Source: Cylicocyclus nassatus
Taxonomy: Eukaryota > Nematoda > Chromadorea > Rhabditida > Strongylidae
DNA length: 64,000 nt
Direction of reading: 5' to 3'
Assembly: GCA_958299035.1 (NCBI GenBank)
Contig: CATQJL010000112.1
Span: forward strand, 67,611,117-67,675,116
A program made the position numbers and the translations under genes. Position 1 is the first letter of the stretch; each line of letters begins with the position of its first letter. Shown here piece after piece: positions 10,901-20,809 of the stretch. The notes under the pieces were generated by a model, which was not told where the DNA came from, did not search any database, and saw only the letters and a program-made list of their open reading frames with translations.

Positions 10901-13900
10901 CTCACAAAACGAAGCTGTTTTCACTTATGTAATTGTCTGCAATCGCTTAGAAGCCGTAAATTTTCAAGCCAATATTTCTCGAAAATAGGGCTTTACAAAA
11001 GCCCTATTTTCGAGAAATATTGGCTTTATGAAGCACCCGAATGAGGAAAGCTAAATTCGATAATTTTTTAAAACTAAGGCCTATGGAAAGCTGAAAATCT
11101 GGGTTGTACTTCTAAGGGATTATAGTATACAATTACATAAGTGAAAACAGCTTAGCTTCGTTTTTGTGAAAACTTGAAAATTTCTCTCGATTTCCGTATG
11201 AGGTAGAAATTCAGGAACAATACATATGGGTGTTCGATGTCGTGTGCAATTTTCATGAGGAAGCTGCAGATTCGTAGGGTTTTTTGGACAAAGATATGAA
11301 TTTTTCGCCATTTTTGAGCTTTCAGTGTGACTCAAATTTTGGATGCAAACTTAAAGCGGATTGGGGCGAACTCAAGCTGGGGCAAACTTTTGCAAACCAT
11401 CTTGTAGGGTTTGCATTGCTCTATCGAATGGTCACTGGACCCCTAATTGAAAATGTAAACTGCATGACTTATCGCCGTAAGAAGTTAGTGTGTCTCAAGA
11501 CTTACGTTCCAACCTAATATCTCTAGCTAGTGTACGATAAAGCAAGCAAGCTCTATGAGATGACTTGTAAAGCGTTGCACCGCAATAATCAAATTGAGTT
11601 TGAAGTTAAAGGCAGTGTCCGGGCAAGGTGGGGTTTTGCGAAAGTGGCCCCCTAAGACACAACATCACGCAAGTGCGGGGTAATTCGACCTAAAACAAGG
11701 AAAACGGTCGGAAAGCGGAGAAACCCCTCGGAGCGGGGCTCTCCGATCTGTTTGAATGACTGCTATGCGGCAGAGTATGCATGCCGCCACAATTAAAATC
11801 GTAGGGTCCCGCAGCGACTCTACGTCTTAGCCTGGGCGAGGACCGTCAAACTTTGAACGGTCAGGCTATGCAATACGCATGTTCTCGCCGTTCTGGCGCC
11901 CTTCAATGTGGATTTTCAGGTTTAGCGTTGCGGATAACCCCCGGTAAGTGAATTTTCTAAAAACTGAGTTTTTGCCCGGTCACTGCCTCCAAAATCTAAG
12001 AAGTTTTGGATGCAAAAACGGAACAGTTCATATCTTCGTAAAATAACGTGCTGTATCACGCCACTCGTTTCATGGTACTCTACAATCATGAATGCCGTAG
12101 CTGTATTTTTTCGTAGGCTAAAGATTGAAAGGGCCAAAACTTTTACGAAGCATTGCAGTTTTTACATGAGTAAATAAATACAACAAGCTTTTCAGAAGTA
12201 TAATGATACATTTTCAGCTCTGAGCTCTGTGTTTTAAGAAATATCGAGTTTGGCCTTCCAAACTACTCGAATGTCTTATGCTAGAACCAACATTCCTCGA
12301 AAACTAGAGCTATCACCTCACCATCACAGGATGAATTTGAATTCAAAATGGAGCAGGCAGGCTGTATTCAAAATCCCTAAACCCTATCCCTAAATTCAAG
12401 CTTACACTTGTTTTTTCGTTTTTCTTGTTGCCAAACGCTGCCCTTGCTCTTCGCTGCTTCTTCAGAACCGTCGATTCTATTGTTGTTGAGCGATGTTTCG
12501 TATTTCTAAGCTTGTTTGCTTGACTCTGAGTTCAGGTAAACTTGGAGATACGATGAAAATTAGAAATTTTTGCTTGTACATCCGTTCTTGCTAATTAGCG
12601 TTCCCTTAAGCTTATGAAACAAAGTTGAGATCAAAACAGCAATATGTAAAATCGCTGATCAACAAGAAATCGTCAACTCATCACGACCATTGTTCGTGAG
12701 ATAAGAAACAGCGGGTAACAATAAGAAAAACAGGAAAAAACATGGGTAAGCTTAAAGGCAGCGGCTCTACAAAACATCAACTTTTGATATTCATCGTTCT
12801 TGACTCCCTTGGGTAAGCTGAGTCTGAAACTGTGCTTTGCAGCTTTTAAAGATGTTATTAAATCACTTTTTCGGACATGAAAAGTGGTGCTTGGGGGTAG
12901 GGAGGGGGGGGGGATCGCGAAAGTGTCTGCTGGAACCAATAATCCAATTGCCACCAAGATGGGTACGGTATCCACTCACGAGCCAATCGCGCTCTAAAGC
13001 AGGCTTATGCGATCCGCCCAAATAGCACTTTTCACGTCTGGAATAGCGGGTTATTGAAATATTTTGAAGCTGCAAAGCACAGTCTTGGACTTAGCTCATC
13101 CAGGGGGACCGAGAACGATTAATATCGCAAAGTTGTGATTTTGCCGAGCCGCTGCCTTTGAATCAGGGCTGAGGATGTCGCGCTCTACCGCAACCGACCA
13201 TTCTAGTTCAAATTCAAATCTACCCCAAGTGGCCAGTGGAATGAGGGCGACTACAGAAAGCTGAAATTTATGGCTTTACTTTTGAAAAATAAAGTAGTAT
13301 ACATTGACTTATGTGGAAGCGGCACAGCATCTTTTTGGAAAAAGCACAAAAGTTCTCGTTATTTTGCCCAGATTGAGATACAACAACGCCATAAATGAAT
13401 GTATAATGTGAAGCGTATAAGTGTGAATGAATGGGAAGATATAAAAATTTTTCAAATTTCTCGGGAATCCGACACTGCTAGAATTTCGGTTTCAACCTCG
13501 ATGTGCCAAAGTTGGTGCGAAGCCCTTTCATGCCATTATAAAGTCCGCTTTGCTCTATCGAGCAGAGGAGCACTCTGCATCGTAATTAGGATTGAGAAGT
13601 ATATGGATAATTGTGATTACAAAAAAAACGTGCGAGACAACCATATATTTGTGGTAATGCAAGAAATAGATTGGTTTGTTGCACCATTTTCAAATCGTAA
13701 TTTTTCTTGCCGCAATAATGTCTCTGTTTGTCATCAATTTTGTTGGGAAGAGTAAACATGATGGAAGAAAAAGATCTTTCAAAGTCTAACGAGCTGAGAC
13801 AAGCCCGTCAAGAATCTGGAAACCGTGCAATGAGATCCAAAAGAATCAGTGTCATAAGTTTCCTCCTTTTTCTAGCTGAGCAAATTCGTGCTTTTCTGCT

Positions 13901-16710
13901 TTTGGGACTTTTCTTTGGAAATTATGATTTTTGCGAAAAATGCCAGAAAACCAATTTTTTACAAAATCTGATTTTTGGCACTTCTTTCCAAAAATGAGCT
14001 CGATTGGCATAAACTTTGCTCATATAGAAAGAAGAGGTCAAAAAACCTAAGGCAAAGGCTGTTTTGGATTTTATTGCACACCCTCAAATCGCCGAACCTC
14101 AAAAGACTTTGACGTTCCTTTTCTACCTCTGCGACAAAAGCACAATGGAGAGCAGTCAAAATGCCACTTGAAAGTGTATGCTTTACTGTCGCGGCTCGCG
14201 CGATGCAAACCTCTCCTCGATTCAGGTGCCGGGAGCACTGCATGCCGACGAATCGGGCGCGCTTTTACATTCGCGCCCGGACCTCTCCTTGCTTGGGCGC
14301 GTTGCCAAGTCGAGGGGTATATAAGGCCGCGCAACGCGCGCCATTTACCTCTTTGACTTTCGGTGACCTCGTTTTCAAATTCGTCTGATTTCTCTTGTAC
14401 TCTTATCGATCGTGCTTGGCAGCTACCCCAGCAAGCTCCCGTGGATAAAGTCTTGCGAGCAGTCATTATTAGAGCTTTTGGATCATGCCGCGCTACGCGC
14501 GAGGAAAGTTAGAGCTTTGATTTATGTTTGAACCGGGAGTGGAGAGGGTCGCACCTTTCCTACGCGGAGGCGAGAGTAGGCGGTCGGCCCTTGTGGACTC
14601 CCTGACATCGTGTGTTGGAATTAGGCTGGTGATCATCGACGGCTTGGGGCGAGGCGGACTCGTCCCCTATATCGTTTTCTCTTTAGATTTTAGGTATTCT
14701 CTAGCTTAGCTGTTTGTGTAGTGTAGTTTGTTGTTATTTAGATAAAGTTAAGTAATCTAGCCGCGCGTTTGTTGTCATGGTTTGTCGCCACTTATCGGGA
14801 TCGTCGTCGGACGCGCCGGAGTAGCTAACCGGCGCCAAGGTTTGTGGACAGTAGGTGCAGGGTTGTGCAGTCAGTCGAGCGAGGCAAGGGGGTGCTGAGC
14901 CAACCGAGCCGCAACATTTACTCTTTTCACATGTATTTTTGCCGCGCAAATTTACTGCAAAGGGAGGAACTTACGATTTTTTTGAAAATGCTGCGACGGA
15001 ACTTTTGGACAAACCTACTTTCCAAGAAAAGTATTATGTAGGTGCAAAAATTATGAGCGCTTTGCAAAATTTCACTTTGACTTACCATAGTTCCAAAAAA
15101 ATCTATACTTCTACATGTAAAATATCCGTATAGAATGCGGTAGAGACTAGCAGAAACAAAACTTTCGCGATAAAGCGCACATCAATCTGTGTTCATATCA
15201 GAAAAAGGTAGAGAAATTTAGATTGAAAAATAAAAAAGATTCTTTTGAAACTCATTTCTGACAAATTACAGATCTTTTCAAAGTTTGTTAGTCTAATTGA
15301 TGAATAGTCTATTTTGTAGTTGCAAGCCATCAATACAAAGAATAGAAAAGGCTTGAACAAAAAAAGACTTGCGAAAAGGAAAAAAACCGAAGTCTTAGTC
15401 TTTTTTTTTCAACATTTTCGGTAGGACTCAACGTGAATTATGGAATTACCTGGCCATAAGTTTGCTTTTTACAGGGTAGATCAAAAGCTAGGAGTCTATG
15501 CTTTTTCAGATAAAGTAACTAGAAATAAAAGTTTGATGCACATATAATTCAAACCTTAACAAATATAGCGTAGCTCTCAAAATTTGAAATTACCTCTTTT
15601 GGCTTCAAAGCAGCCCTTCAAAATCGTAGCGAGTTCACCTATCCTGGCACGCAAACGGTAATCCTAAGATTCGTCCAAAGTCTTCACGATAACTGCTTCT
15701 TTCACTAAGCAGATGTGCAGCAAAATAGAACAAGCTTTTGTTCACAATATACTTCCAAAAACTTTGGTAAGTGTACTCGCATATTGGAAATTCGCATGCC
15801 ATTGCGCGAAGGAAAGCGGAAATTGCTGCGTTGGCGGAACTCAACTGGATACTTTATAAGACTTTAAAAACAAATTGTCTAGGACTCAGTGCTTGCTGCG
15901 CTTCTAAGCTTTCAAATTTGTTTTGAAGACAGATGACCAATGTCACGCAGGTAACATCCACAAACCTTTATTCTTTGAATGTGTGCATCAAAAGATCGTA
16001 GAATATTCAAAGTATCTCTAGCTACAAGATAAAATGTTGGTACCAAAAATTTTGATTTTCTCGCTCCGCATAAGCAGTTGCTTAATAATTTCAATTCTTA
16101 CAGGAGCATATGGCAAGCATTTTCAGCTAAATAAATGTGATTTGAAGAGGAGGATCGCAGCATTCACTAGATACAGTACGAAAAGAGCTTCTCAGTGGTT
16201 TGCTAAAATTGTTAGATGAGGAAGTTTTATGGAAAAAGTTGTCCTAAAAAGTCCTAAATTAAGAAGCTCTATCCACGTTATATCTAATAATGGTTATCAT
16301 TTAATCTGCACCAACCTGGCGATAGAAATTGAGATTATCAATAAAAAAAACGAAAGTGATCCACTTTCATTGATGTCAAAGTGAAAAAAATGGCGAAAAT
16401 GATAACATAGAATTAGATTTTGTTGAGATTTTCAGAATCTTTTGTTGGTTTCTGTACATCTACAGTATTACAGATGGCTTGGGCTGCTTCTTATAAGGTA
16501 GGCTGTGGTGTAAGCCAATGTAATTATGGTACCATAGTCGTTTGCCGCTATTACGTCAGGTAAGCACCAAAGTTGTCGATTAACACAACGCTCGTAAAAC
16601 AATAAATTTTCAGAGGAAACATCTACTCGCAGTACATCTACCGCATAGGTACAAATTGTGCTGCGTGTAGCAACTCATGCAGTAATGGACTTTGCAAGGC
16701 TCCCAATTAG
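4941..16710 (+). CDS. ASP gene A: secreted double-CAP (SCP/TAPS) protein, about 515 aa, 14 exons
   Basis: Proposed exons: 4941-4958, 5007-5037, 5098-5249, 6417-6526, 6577-6700, 7248-7345, 7398-7552, 7624-7666, 7708-8001, 8175-8250, 8300-8455, 8507-8614, 16474-16559, 16614-16710. Residues 1-16 (MRHLLSLFLLFGCAQI) are a signal peptide. CAP domain 1 spans about 17-229 and keeps an HNxxR motif (FHNYVRQ, His29). A Ser/Thr-rich linker follows (about 230-324), then CAP domain 2 (about 325-515) with a Cys-rich tail ending CSNGLCKAPN. The layout is that of hookworm ASP-1-type secreted proteins; their function is not settled. The CAP histidines are mostly replaced: FAN at the FTQ site of domain 1, LNEKR for HNxxR and NFTQ for HFTQ in domain 2. 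Phases agree throughout and nine of the later exons match the paralogue in length or nearly so. Weak points are the 7552|gtccag donor and the 41-bp linker intron (7667-7707). AATAAA lies at 16941. Confidence 0.85.
7708..7935 (+). repeat. 21-bp coding minisatellite in the ASP-A linker
   Basis: About nine units of 21 bp (some 18 bp), consensus roughly ACAGCCTCATCGTCAAGCCC, encode ASSSSxT-like heptads. Because the unit is a multiple of three and lacks stops, several other frames on both strands are open here too; these are shadows. The paralogue has a linker with the same 21-bp period but a different sequence. Confidence 0.8.
9176..9559 (+). pseudogene. Decayed PDZ-like coding fragment inside ASP-A intron 12
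   Basis: After an acceptor-like ttttag, an open frame runs 9176-9373 and contains LHRGKLNVEGNIIVKKVTGR. A second frame continues from about 9389 to 9559 with GDEIVAIGYRPFYKI and a TGA stop. The change of frame falls at about 9375-9388. A GDxIvaI turn preceded by a GxIIVKxV strand resembles the PDZ fold in some nematode PDZ proteins. That is my reading of the pattern, not a confirmed hit. It has no promoter and sits in the sense orientation inside the large intron, so a decayed captured exon or pseudogene is likely. Confidence 0.35.
9611..10561. mobile_element. Mariner-type foldback MITE (TTAGGTTGTAACAG ends)
   Basis: A near-complete palindrome about 950 bp long. The left end is TTAGGTTGTAACAGAATTAA and the right end is its inverse ending CGACCTAA, with TA dinucleotides on both sides. 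Arms match inward through CCATTCGATAGAGCAAA and the AGTTTTTGGCTCGAAAC block, with the axis near 10085. No transposase frame is visible. It lies in ASP-A intron 12. Confidence 0.8.
10564..11517. mobile_element. Second mariner-type foldback MITE, abutting the first
   Basis: Starts TTAGGTTGTGACATAAG and ends with the inverse, CTTACGTTCCAACCTAA. The arms also match at the ATGCAGTTTGAAT and GCTCTATCGAATGG blocks, with a perfect central hairpin GCCCTATTTTCGAGAAATAT near 11000. Only the two bases TA (10562-10563) separate it from the preceding element. Confidence 0.8.
11606..11993. mobile_element. Foldback MITE, TTAAAGGCAG family (copy 2)
   Basis: The left end TTAAAGGCAGTGTCCGGGCA pairs with TGCCCGGTCACTGCCT at the right. 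Inverted inner blocks flank a GC-rich core at 11690-11850. It lies in ASP-A intron 12. Confidence 0.7.
12752..13161. mobile_element. Foldback MITE, TTAAAGGCAG family (copy 3)
   Basis: The left end TTAAAGGCAGCGGCTC pairs with GAGCCGCTGCCTTTGA. The arms share CACTTTTxxGGACxTGAAA and AGCTTxxAAAxAT blocks in inverse order. A run of nine G lies at 12905. It is in ASP-A intron 12. Confidence 0.7.
13245..13640. repeat. Single-arm relic of the 9.6-kb MITE family
   Basis: It shares AGTATACAxxxACTTATGTGG, GGCACAGCAT and a TTTGCTCTATCGAGCAG block with the arm at 10170-10480, but no opposite arm or TTAGGTTG end is present. It is probably half of an older foldback. Confidence 0.5.
14187..14777 (+). mobile_element. 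LTR of a retrotransposon, with TATA box and adjacent primer-binding site
   Basis: The block begins TGTCGCGGCTCGCG and ends GTTTGTTGTCA. It is followed at once by TGGTTTGTCGCC (14778-14789), the form expected of a primer-binding site complementary to a tRNA 3' end (CCA). TATATAAG at 14328 lies 141 bp inside the start. It is much richer in G+C than its surroundings. A diverged copy with the same start and TATA region is at 28396. No gag or pol could be recognised downstream (to 16.4 kb), and no second LTR was found, so it is a truncated or heavily decayed element. It lies in sense orientation inside ASP-A intron 12 and could act as an alternative promoter. The boundaries are inferred from sequence form only. 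Confidence 0.5.
14778..16473. other. Rest of ASP-A intron 12 after the LTR
   Basis: A GC-rich leader (to about 14900) follows the putative primer-binding site, then AT-rich sequence without a recognisable frame. It ends in the acceptor tattacag before the ATGGCTTGGGC exon at 16474. Confidence 0.4.
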
Positions 16711-16940
16711 ACACTTTGTGCAGTCTGTGTCCCATACTGTCGTCATACTTTTCTTAAGCACCGCCGCTGCGCATACAATTTACATCTTTGTGTTTTTTAC
16801 AAATATTTTCGATAGTATTAGCTTTTTATGCTTCTACCAACATGTTCAAGACAGCAAAAGCAAGTTGTGGTGGTGGAAAAATTTTTGGGTCACAGATTAA
16901 AAGTTTCACACCTAGTACTACATAACTGCACTAGTAGCCG

Positions 16941-16946
16941 AATAAA
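16941..16946 (+). terminator. Poly(A) signal of ASP gene A
   Basis: AATAAA lies 231 bp after the stop codon. The paralogue has AATAAA 45 bp after its stop, in a similar sequence context (CCG...AATAAAG). Confidence 0.5.
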
Positions 16947-16949
16947 GTA

Positions 16950-17880
16950 TTGAATTTTCAGTTTTTTCGCAGGGGCAAAACGAGACTCGAGGGTAAGAAC
17001 ACTAGGATAAAAATTAGCTAATTCGCGACTCAAATAAATTAGTGGGCAAGTCCTTACCTAAGCAGAATTGTACGGTCTACTACCAAGACTGCCAGAAGGA
17101 AAAAACTTTATGAAGAAGCACTACTGTAGTAGCTAAAAGAAGTCAGAAAGTTTGTACAATTGGAAAGCGTCTTATCATAAACAAAAGATGTGTCCGAGTT
17201 TCAACAGTTTCTCAAAACCAATCTAGCTGTCGCGGATATCGCAGAATGAGTGGAGTCGCATAGTCGTCCTACCCCAACTAGACACCCAATGGACGAGTTC
17301 GAATTCGAATTAGAAGCACGCCTGTTGCGTCAAAGCGCGTTTCTATTCGAAATCGACGAATTTGTTGTTGCTCAGTTATGTTTCATACTATCTCGCTTCT
17401 CTAGCTTTATTTTCAGGAAAGGTTGGAAAAACGATGCATAAGGGGAGTTGTTTGACATGTAGTTCAATGAAACAACACCTCAAGACATATTAATCATCGA
17501 AAAAAGACCTTACTACCATTAAAAAACAGTCGTCTCTTCAAGCTTAACCTGGAATCAGAGCTGAAAAACGAGCATAGCAGCAGGAACATCGCTCAAAGGC
17601 AACAAAATCTTCACTAAAGATTGAGGAGCCTGTTAACATTCAAAAAATAGAATGAAACCTCGGGAAAACACAAAACCTGTTTGAGGACGTACGATAAAAC
17701 CAGACGACGCTGAAACGGCTAGATTCGCCTTGGAGCGCGAACTTTCGTTAAAGTGGATTTCGTCAGCTGACTTCAATTTGCCCTTTTCGAAAAATAAGAT
17801 CCGGACCAAATTTTGCTCACATAATACATCTCGAGAAGGGCGGGTGAGTCCTACTTGTTGTTAACAATCGATAGTGATTA
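16950..17880. other. Spacer downstream of ASP gene A with a possible decayed coding stretch
   Basis: Between about 17080 and 17600 the plus strand is unusually rich in Lys/Glu codons when read across several frames, and one frame at 17250-17441 has an acidic DEFEFELEARL stretch. It recalls a coiled-coil gag-type region of a retroelement, but stops interrupt it and I could not identify it. Confidence 0.25.
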
Positions 17881-18024
17881 TAATGACGAAGGCGTAATAT
17901 CTTGGGCGAGAACGCGGCTTTATTAGCCGCAGAGCACATGAGGCGCAGAATCTGCAGAATTACGCGCTCGTCGCGTTAGCGCCGCTCAGCTAACACTGCT
18001 TCTCCGCCGTCGTCATGCAGCAGC
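17878..18024. mobile_element. Foldback MITE, CATGACGAAG family (copy 2)
   Basis: The ends ATAATGACGAAGGCG and CGCCGTCGTCATGCAG are inverted copies. Inside lies the palindrome GCGGCTTTATTAGCCGC, the same core as copy 1. Confidence 0.6.
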
Positions 18025-18559
18025 CTTTACAAGCCTTCGTATCTCCTCGCACAAAACAACTCCACAGATAAGGGAGCAGATTTGGAATCAGTGTTCCATG
18101 CTTTTCGAAATAATATACATCCCGTCTTGAAAGGCTTTGACTAAGTAACTGTTTTTTTGTGAGATATTCAATTGCAACAAAACTTCTATTTTCTTTCTGG
18201 ATTTTAACGGCACCAACTCAATGTTATTGTCGAGCAAATCCACTTGAAGCCAATTCGTGTCTCAAAACATTCGAGATATATGAGGCCTTAGTAGTCCGCA
18301 TAATTTGCAGCTACAACTTTGCCAGATTGATATAGTCTTCAGGTTGAGCCAATCTCCGCTCCGTAAGCTGTGTAGGCGAAATGGTAAGCAGCATATGTGG
18401 TGCTTTGACATGTGCCAAGTAATACCGTCTATGTGGTACAGCAATTTGTTCATTGCAAATTAATTCATTTCAAGACCAGCATACAAAAAACACTGCTCTA
18501 ACGCAAGTGCAAATGAGTTTGTCGAGCGTAAGTAACGCATGCTGCTTTTAGCGTGCTCT

Positions 18560-18840
18560 CCACGATATCTAGGCCGACCGTTTATGCTAGAAATCTAATT
18601 TGAGCGCAGAAAAGCTGTTGACATGAACTTCCTTGTCGCTGACACCGAATACATCTCGCTAGAGACATTTTCAAAGTAGTAAAGCCTTTTTTGAGAAAAT
18701 TATCAAAGTCATTACATTGTTTTGTGTATAGGTTTTGTTTACTACCCGTGATTATGACCGCCACTGGAGTTAATTGATAACAAGAAAATTTCTGTCAAGT
18801 CTTTTTAGGATAAATTTTACAACAGCAATATTGCGCTATC
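18560..18840. repeat. Duplicated 3'-flank segment, copy A
   Basis: It shares an ordered series of short matches with 46440-46800, including GTGATTATGACCGCCACTG against GTTATGACTGCCACTG, then TTTTTAG and ACAGCAxxxATATT. Both copies start roughly 1.9-2.0 kb after an ASP stop codon. This suggests that the duplication which produced the two ASP genes included this flank. It looks noncoding. Confidence 0.5.
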
Positions 18841-19436
18841 TCTAGTTAGACCGACGTACACTTTTGTAGGTAAAAAAGAGCGATGTCGGAGAGACAAACA
18901 ACACAGCTAACCAACTGAATATTCTACCTAGCAGTTTGAAACATATATTTACTTCTTTAAAAAAGAAGCAATTGTATAGAATCATGTAATGGAACAAAAA
19001 AATTATATGCTCTCAGAAGCCGAATCGAGTTGTTTTCAAAATCTTTGAGATATTCTCTTCTACAAACTGCAAAGTTCTTTTTAATTCGAATTTGTGCTGA
19101 ATAGATGGGTTGGAAATTGTAGATGGGTTGGAAATTGTATTATGATTGTGCGAGAATGACGCTGATAGCATCAGCTCATGTTGCGAAACGAAAGAAAACG
19201 AATTGCCAGTGTGCTTCTCAGAATGAGGAAAATTGTACCAGACTTCGTTAAAAACTGGACGGATGGATTTGTAAAAGAAAGATGTCTTGGAAGGTCGCTT
19301 CGTAAATAAATGAAGTAAAATTTAAAACGCGCAAAATGGGTGAATTTGAGGTCGATAGCGAAAATTTTGCTATCATGCGTAAGTGTACAACTTGTTATTG
19401 AATCAGCACCTGTGAGTCTTAAGATCTTTATCCCAC

Positions 19437-19898
19437 TTAAAGGCACTGTCCCGGCAAAAATTCGATTTTGAGATTTTGTGCTTACCCGGGCCTATTCGCT
19501 ACGCTGAATCCGAAAGTGCACATTGTAGAGCGCGAAAATGGCGAAAAACGGCTCTTACACAGGGGAGAAATGAGCAGGTGGGCGGGGTCCCCCCACTGCG
19601 AATTCACGTTCCCGGCTTCCAGAGCGACCTTCTCGCTTCCGGTTTCAAGTCAATCATTCGCAGTTGGCCGGTAGCGATGTTAGAACGGCTAGCGGAATCG
19701 AGAAAATCGCTCCGGGAGCTGGGAGCGTGAAATCGCACTGGGAAAAGCCCCGCCCACCTGCTGATTTCCCTCCTATATTAGAGCCCTTTTTCGCCGTTTT
19801 AGCGCTTTTCAATGTGGATTTTCGGATTCAGCATGGCGAATAGGCCCGTATAAGCACAAAATCTCAAAATCGAGTTTTTGCCCGGACACTGCCTTTAA
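19437..19898. mobile_element. Foldback MITE, TTAAAGGCAG family (copy 4)
   Basis: TTAAAGGCACTGTCCCGGCA at the left pairs with TGCCCGGACACTGCCTTTAA at the right. The arms match closely: TTCGATTTTGAGATTTTGTG against its inverse, then the GCCTATTCGC and CATTGxxGAGCG blocks. Open frames within it are shadows. Confidence 0.85.
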
Positions 19899-20809
19899 AT
19901 CCAAGAAATTCCGAGTGCATATCCCGTTCGAGATTGTTTTTTGGTTGCTTGTATTATAGTGGACTTGCTCGTTCTGGATTAGATCCATACAAACACATGC
20001 TGTAGGCAAAGCTATCATTATAATAAACAATGAACCTAGTAAAAATCACTTAAGGTGGAGCTATTTATTGCTGAACACAAGAATGCACTCTAGCGCACCA
20101 TCATTCCTCGAAACGGCTTTCAATCTCGTTGATTTCGCAAGAAAAATAATGGAAAAATTTGAAAACTTTGCACTAAAAGCTGAACACTTTGAACCCATTT
20201 TTTGACCGCTAAGGCGTGCATGATCTCAGATTTTCTCATAGTTATGTCTTTTATGTGAAACATTCGCAACATCTACAGTCTGTGGTCCTATTAGACGAGA
20301 AATGATCAGCTTTCACACCATGTTACTCAATCTTCAAAACCCAGTCCGTCCGATCAACTTTTGTGCATAAGCTGTGCCAAGCATTTTGGCTTTATCGCAA
20401 GTCTCATTTTCTGAAAGCTGAGTGGAACCTGTACATTTTGGCCATTTTACCACCTGGTTGAATGGCGGATAGCCCAAAACTTTTCTGGTTACTTTCATGC
20501 CGTGAAATCTGATTTTTATCAGAGATAGTGGGGTTTAGGGTTATGTACAGGTTATGCACAATCTACTGCTTATAGAAAACTTTCATGAAAAGCAATTTAA
20601 ATCTAGCCGCGATTCATCACTGAGAAATGCAATTTTTGCGGAACTGCATCATCATATAGAATGTAATTAATCAACCACCCTTCGCGAACGTTAAGAATCG
20701 AGTTTGTGGCATGAACGCGTGAAATTCCTATATTAAGGCTGAAACTCCGCCAATATCAGAGCCAAGAAAACTTTATAAGGACCTTTTTCGACTCATTCAT
20801 TGAGATATA
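19899..20809. other. Spacer with relics of mariner-type MITE arms
   Basis: No gene seen. Patches at 20150-20420 (TTTATGTGAAACATTCGCA, GGCTTTATCGCAAG) resemble decayed arms of the 9.6-kb family. Confidence 0.35.

Noticed and set aside
14071..14466. 131-codon minus-strand frame in GC-rich sequence
   Set aside because: It is antisense to the putative LTR; GC-rich DNA has few stops. No motif or partner exon.
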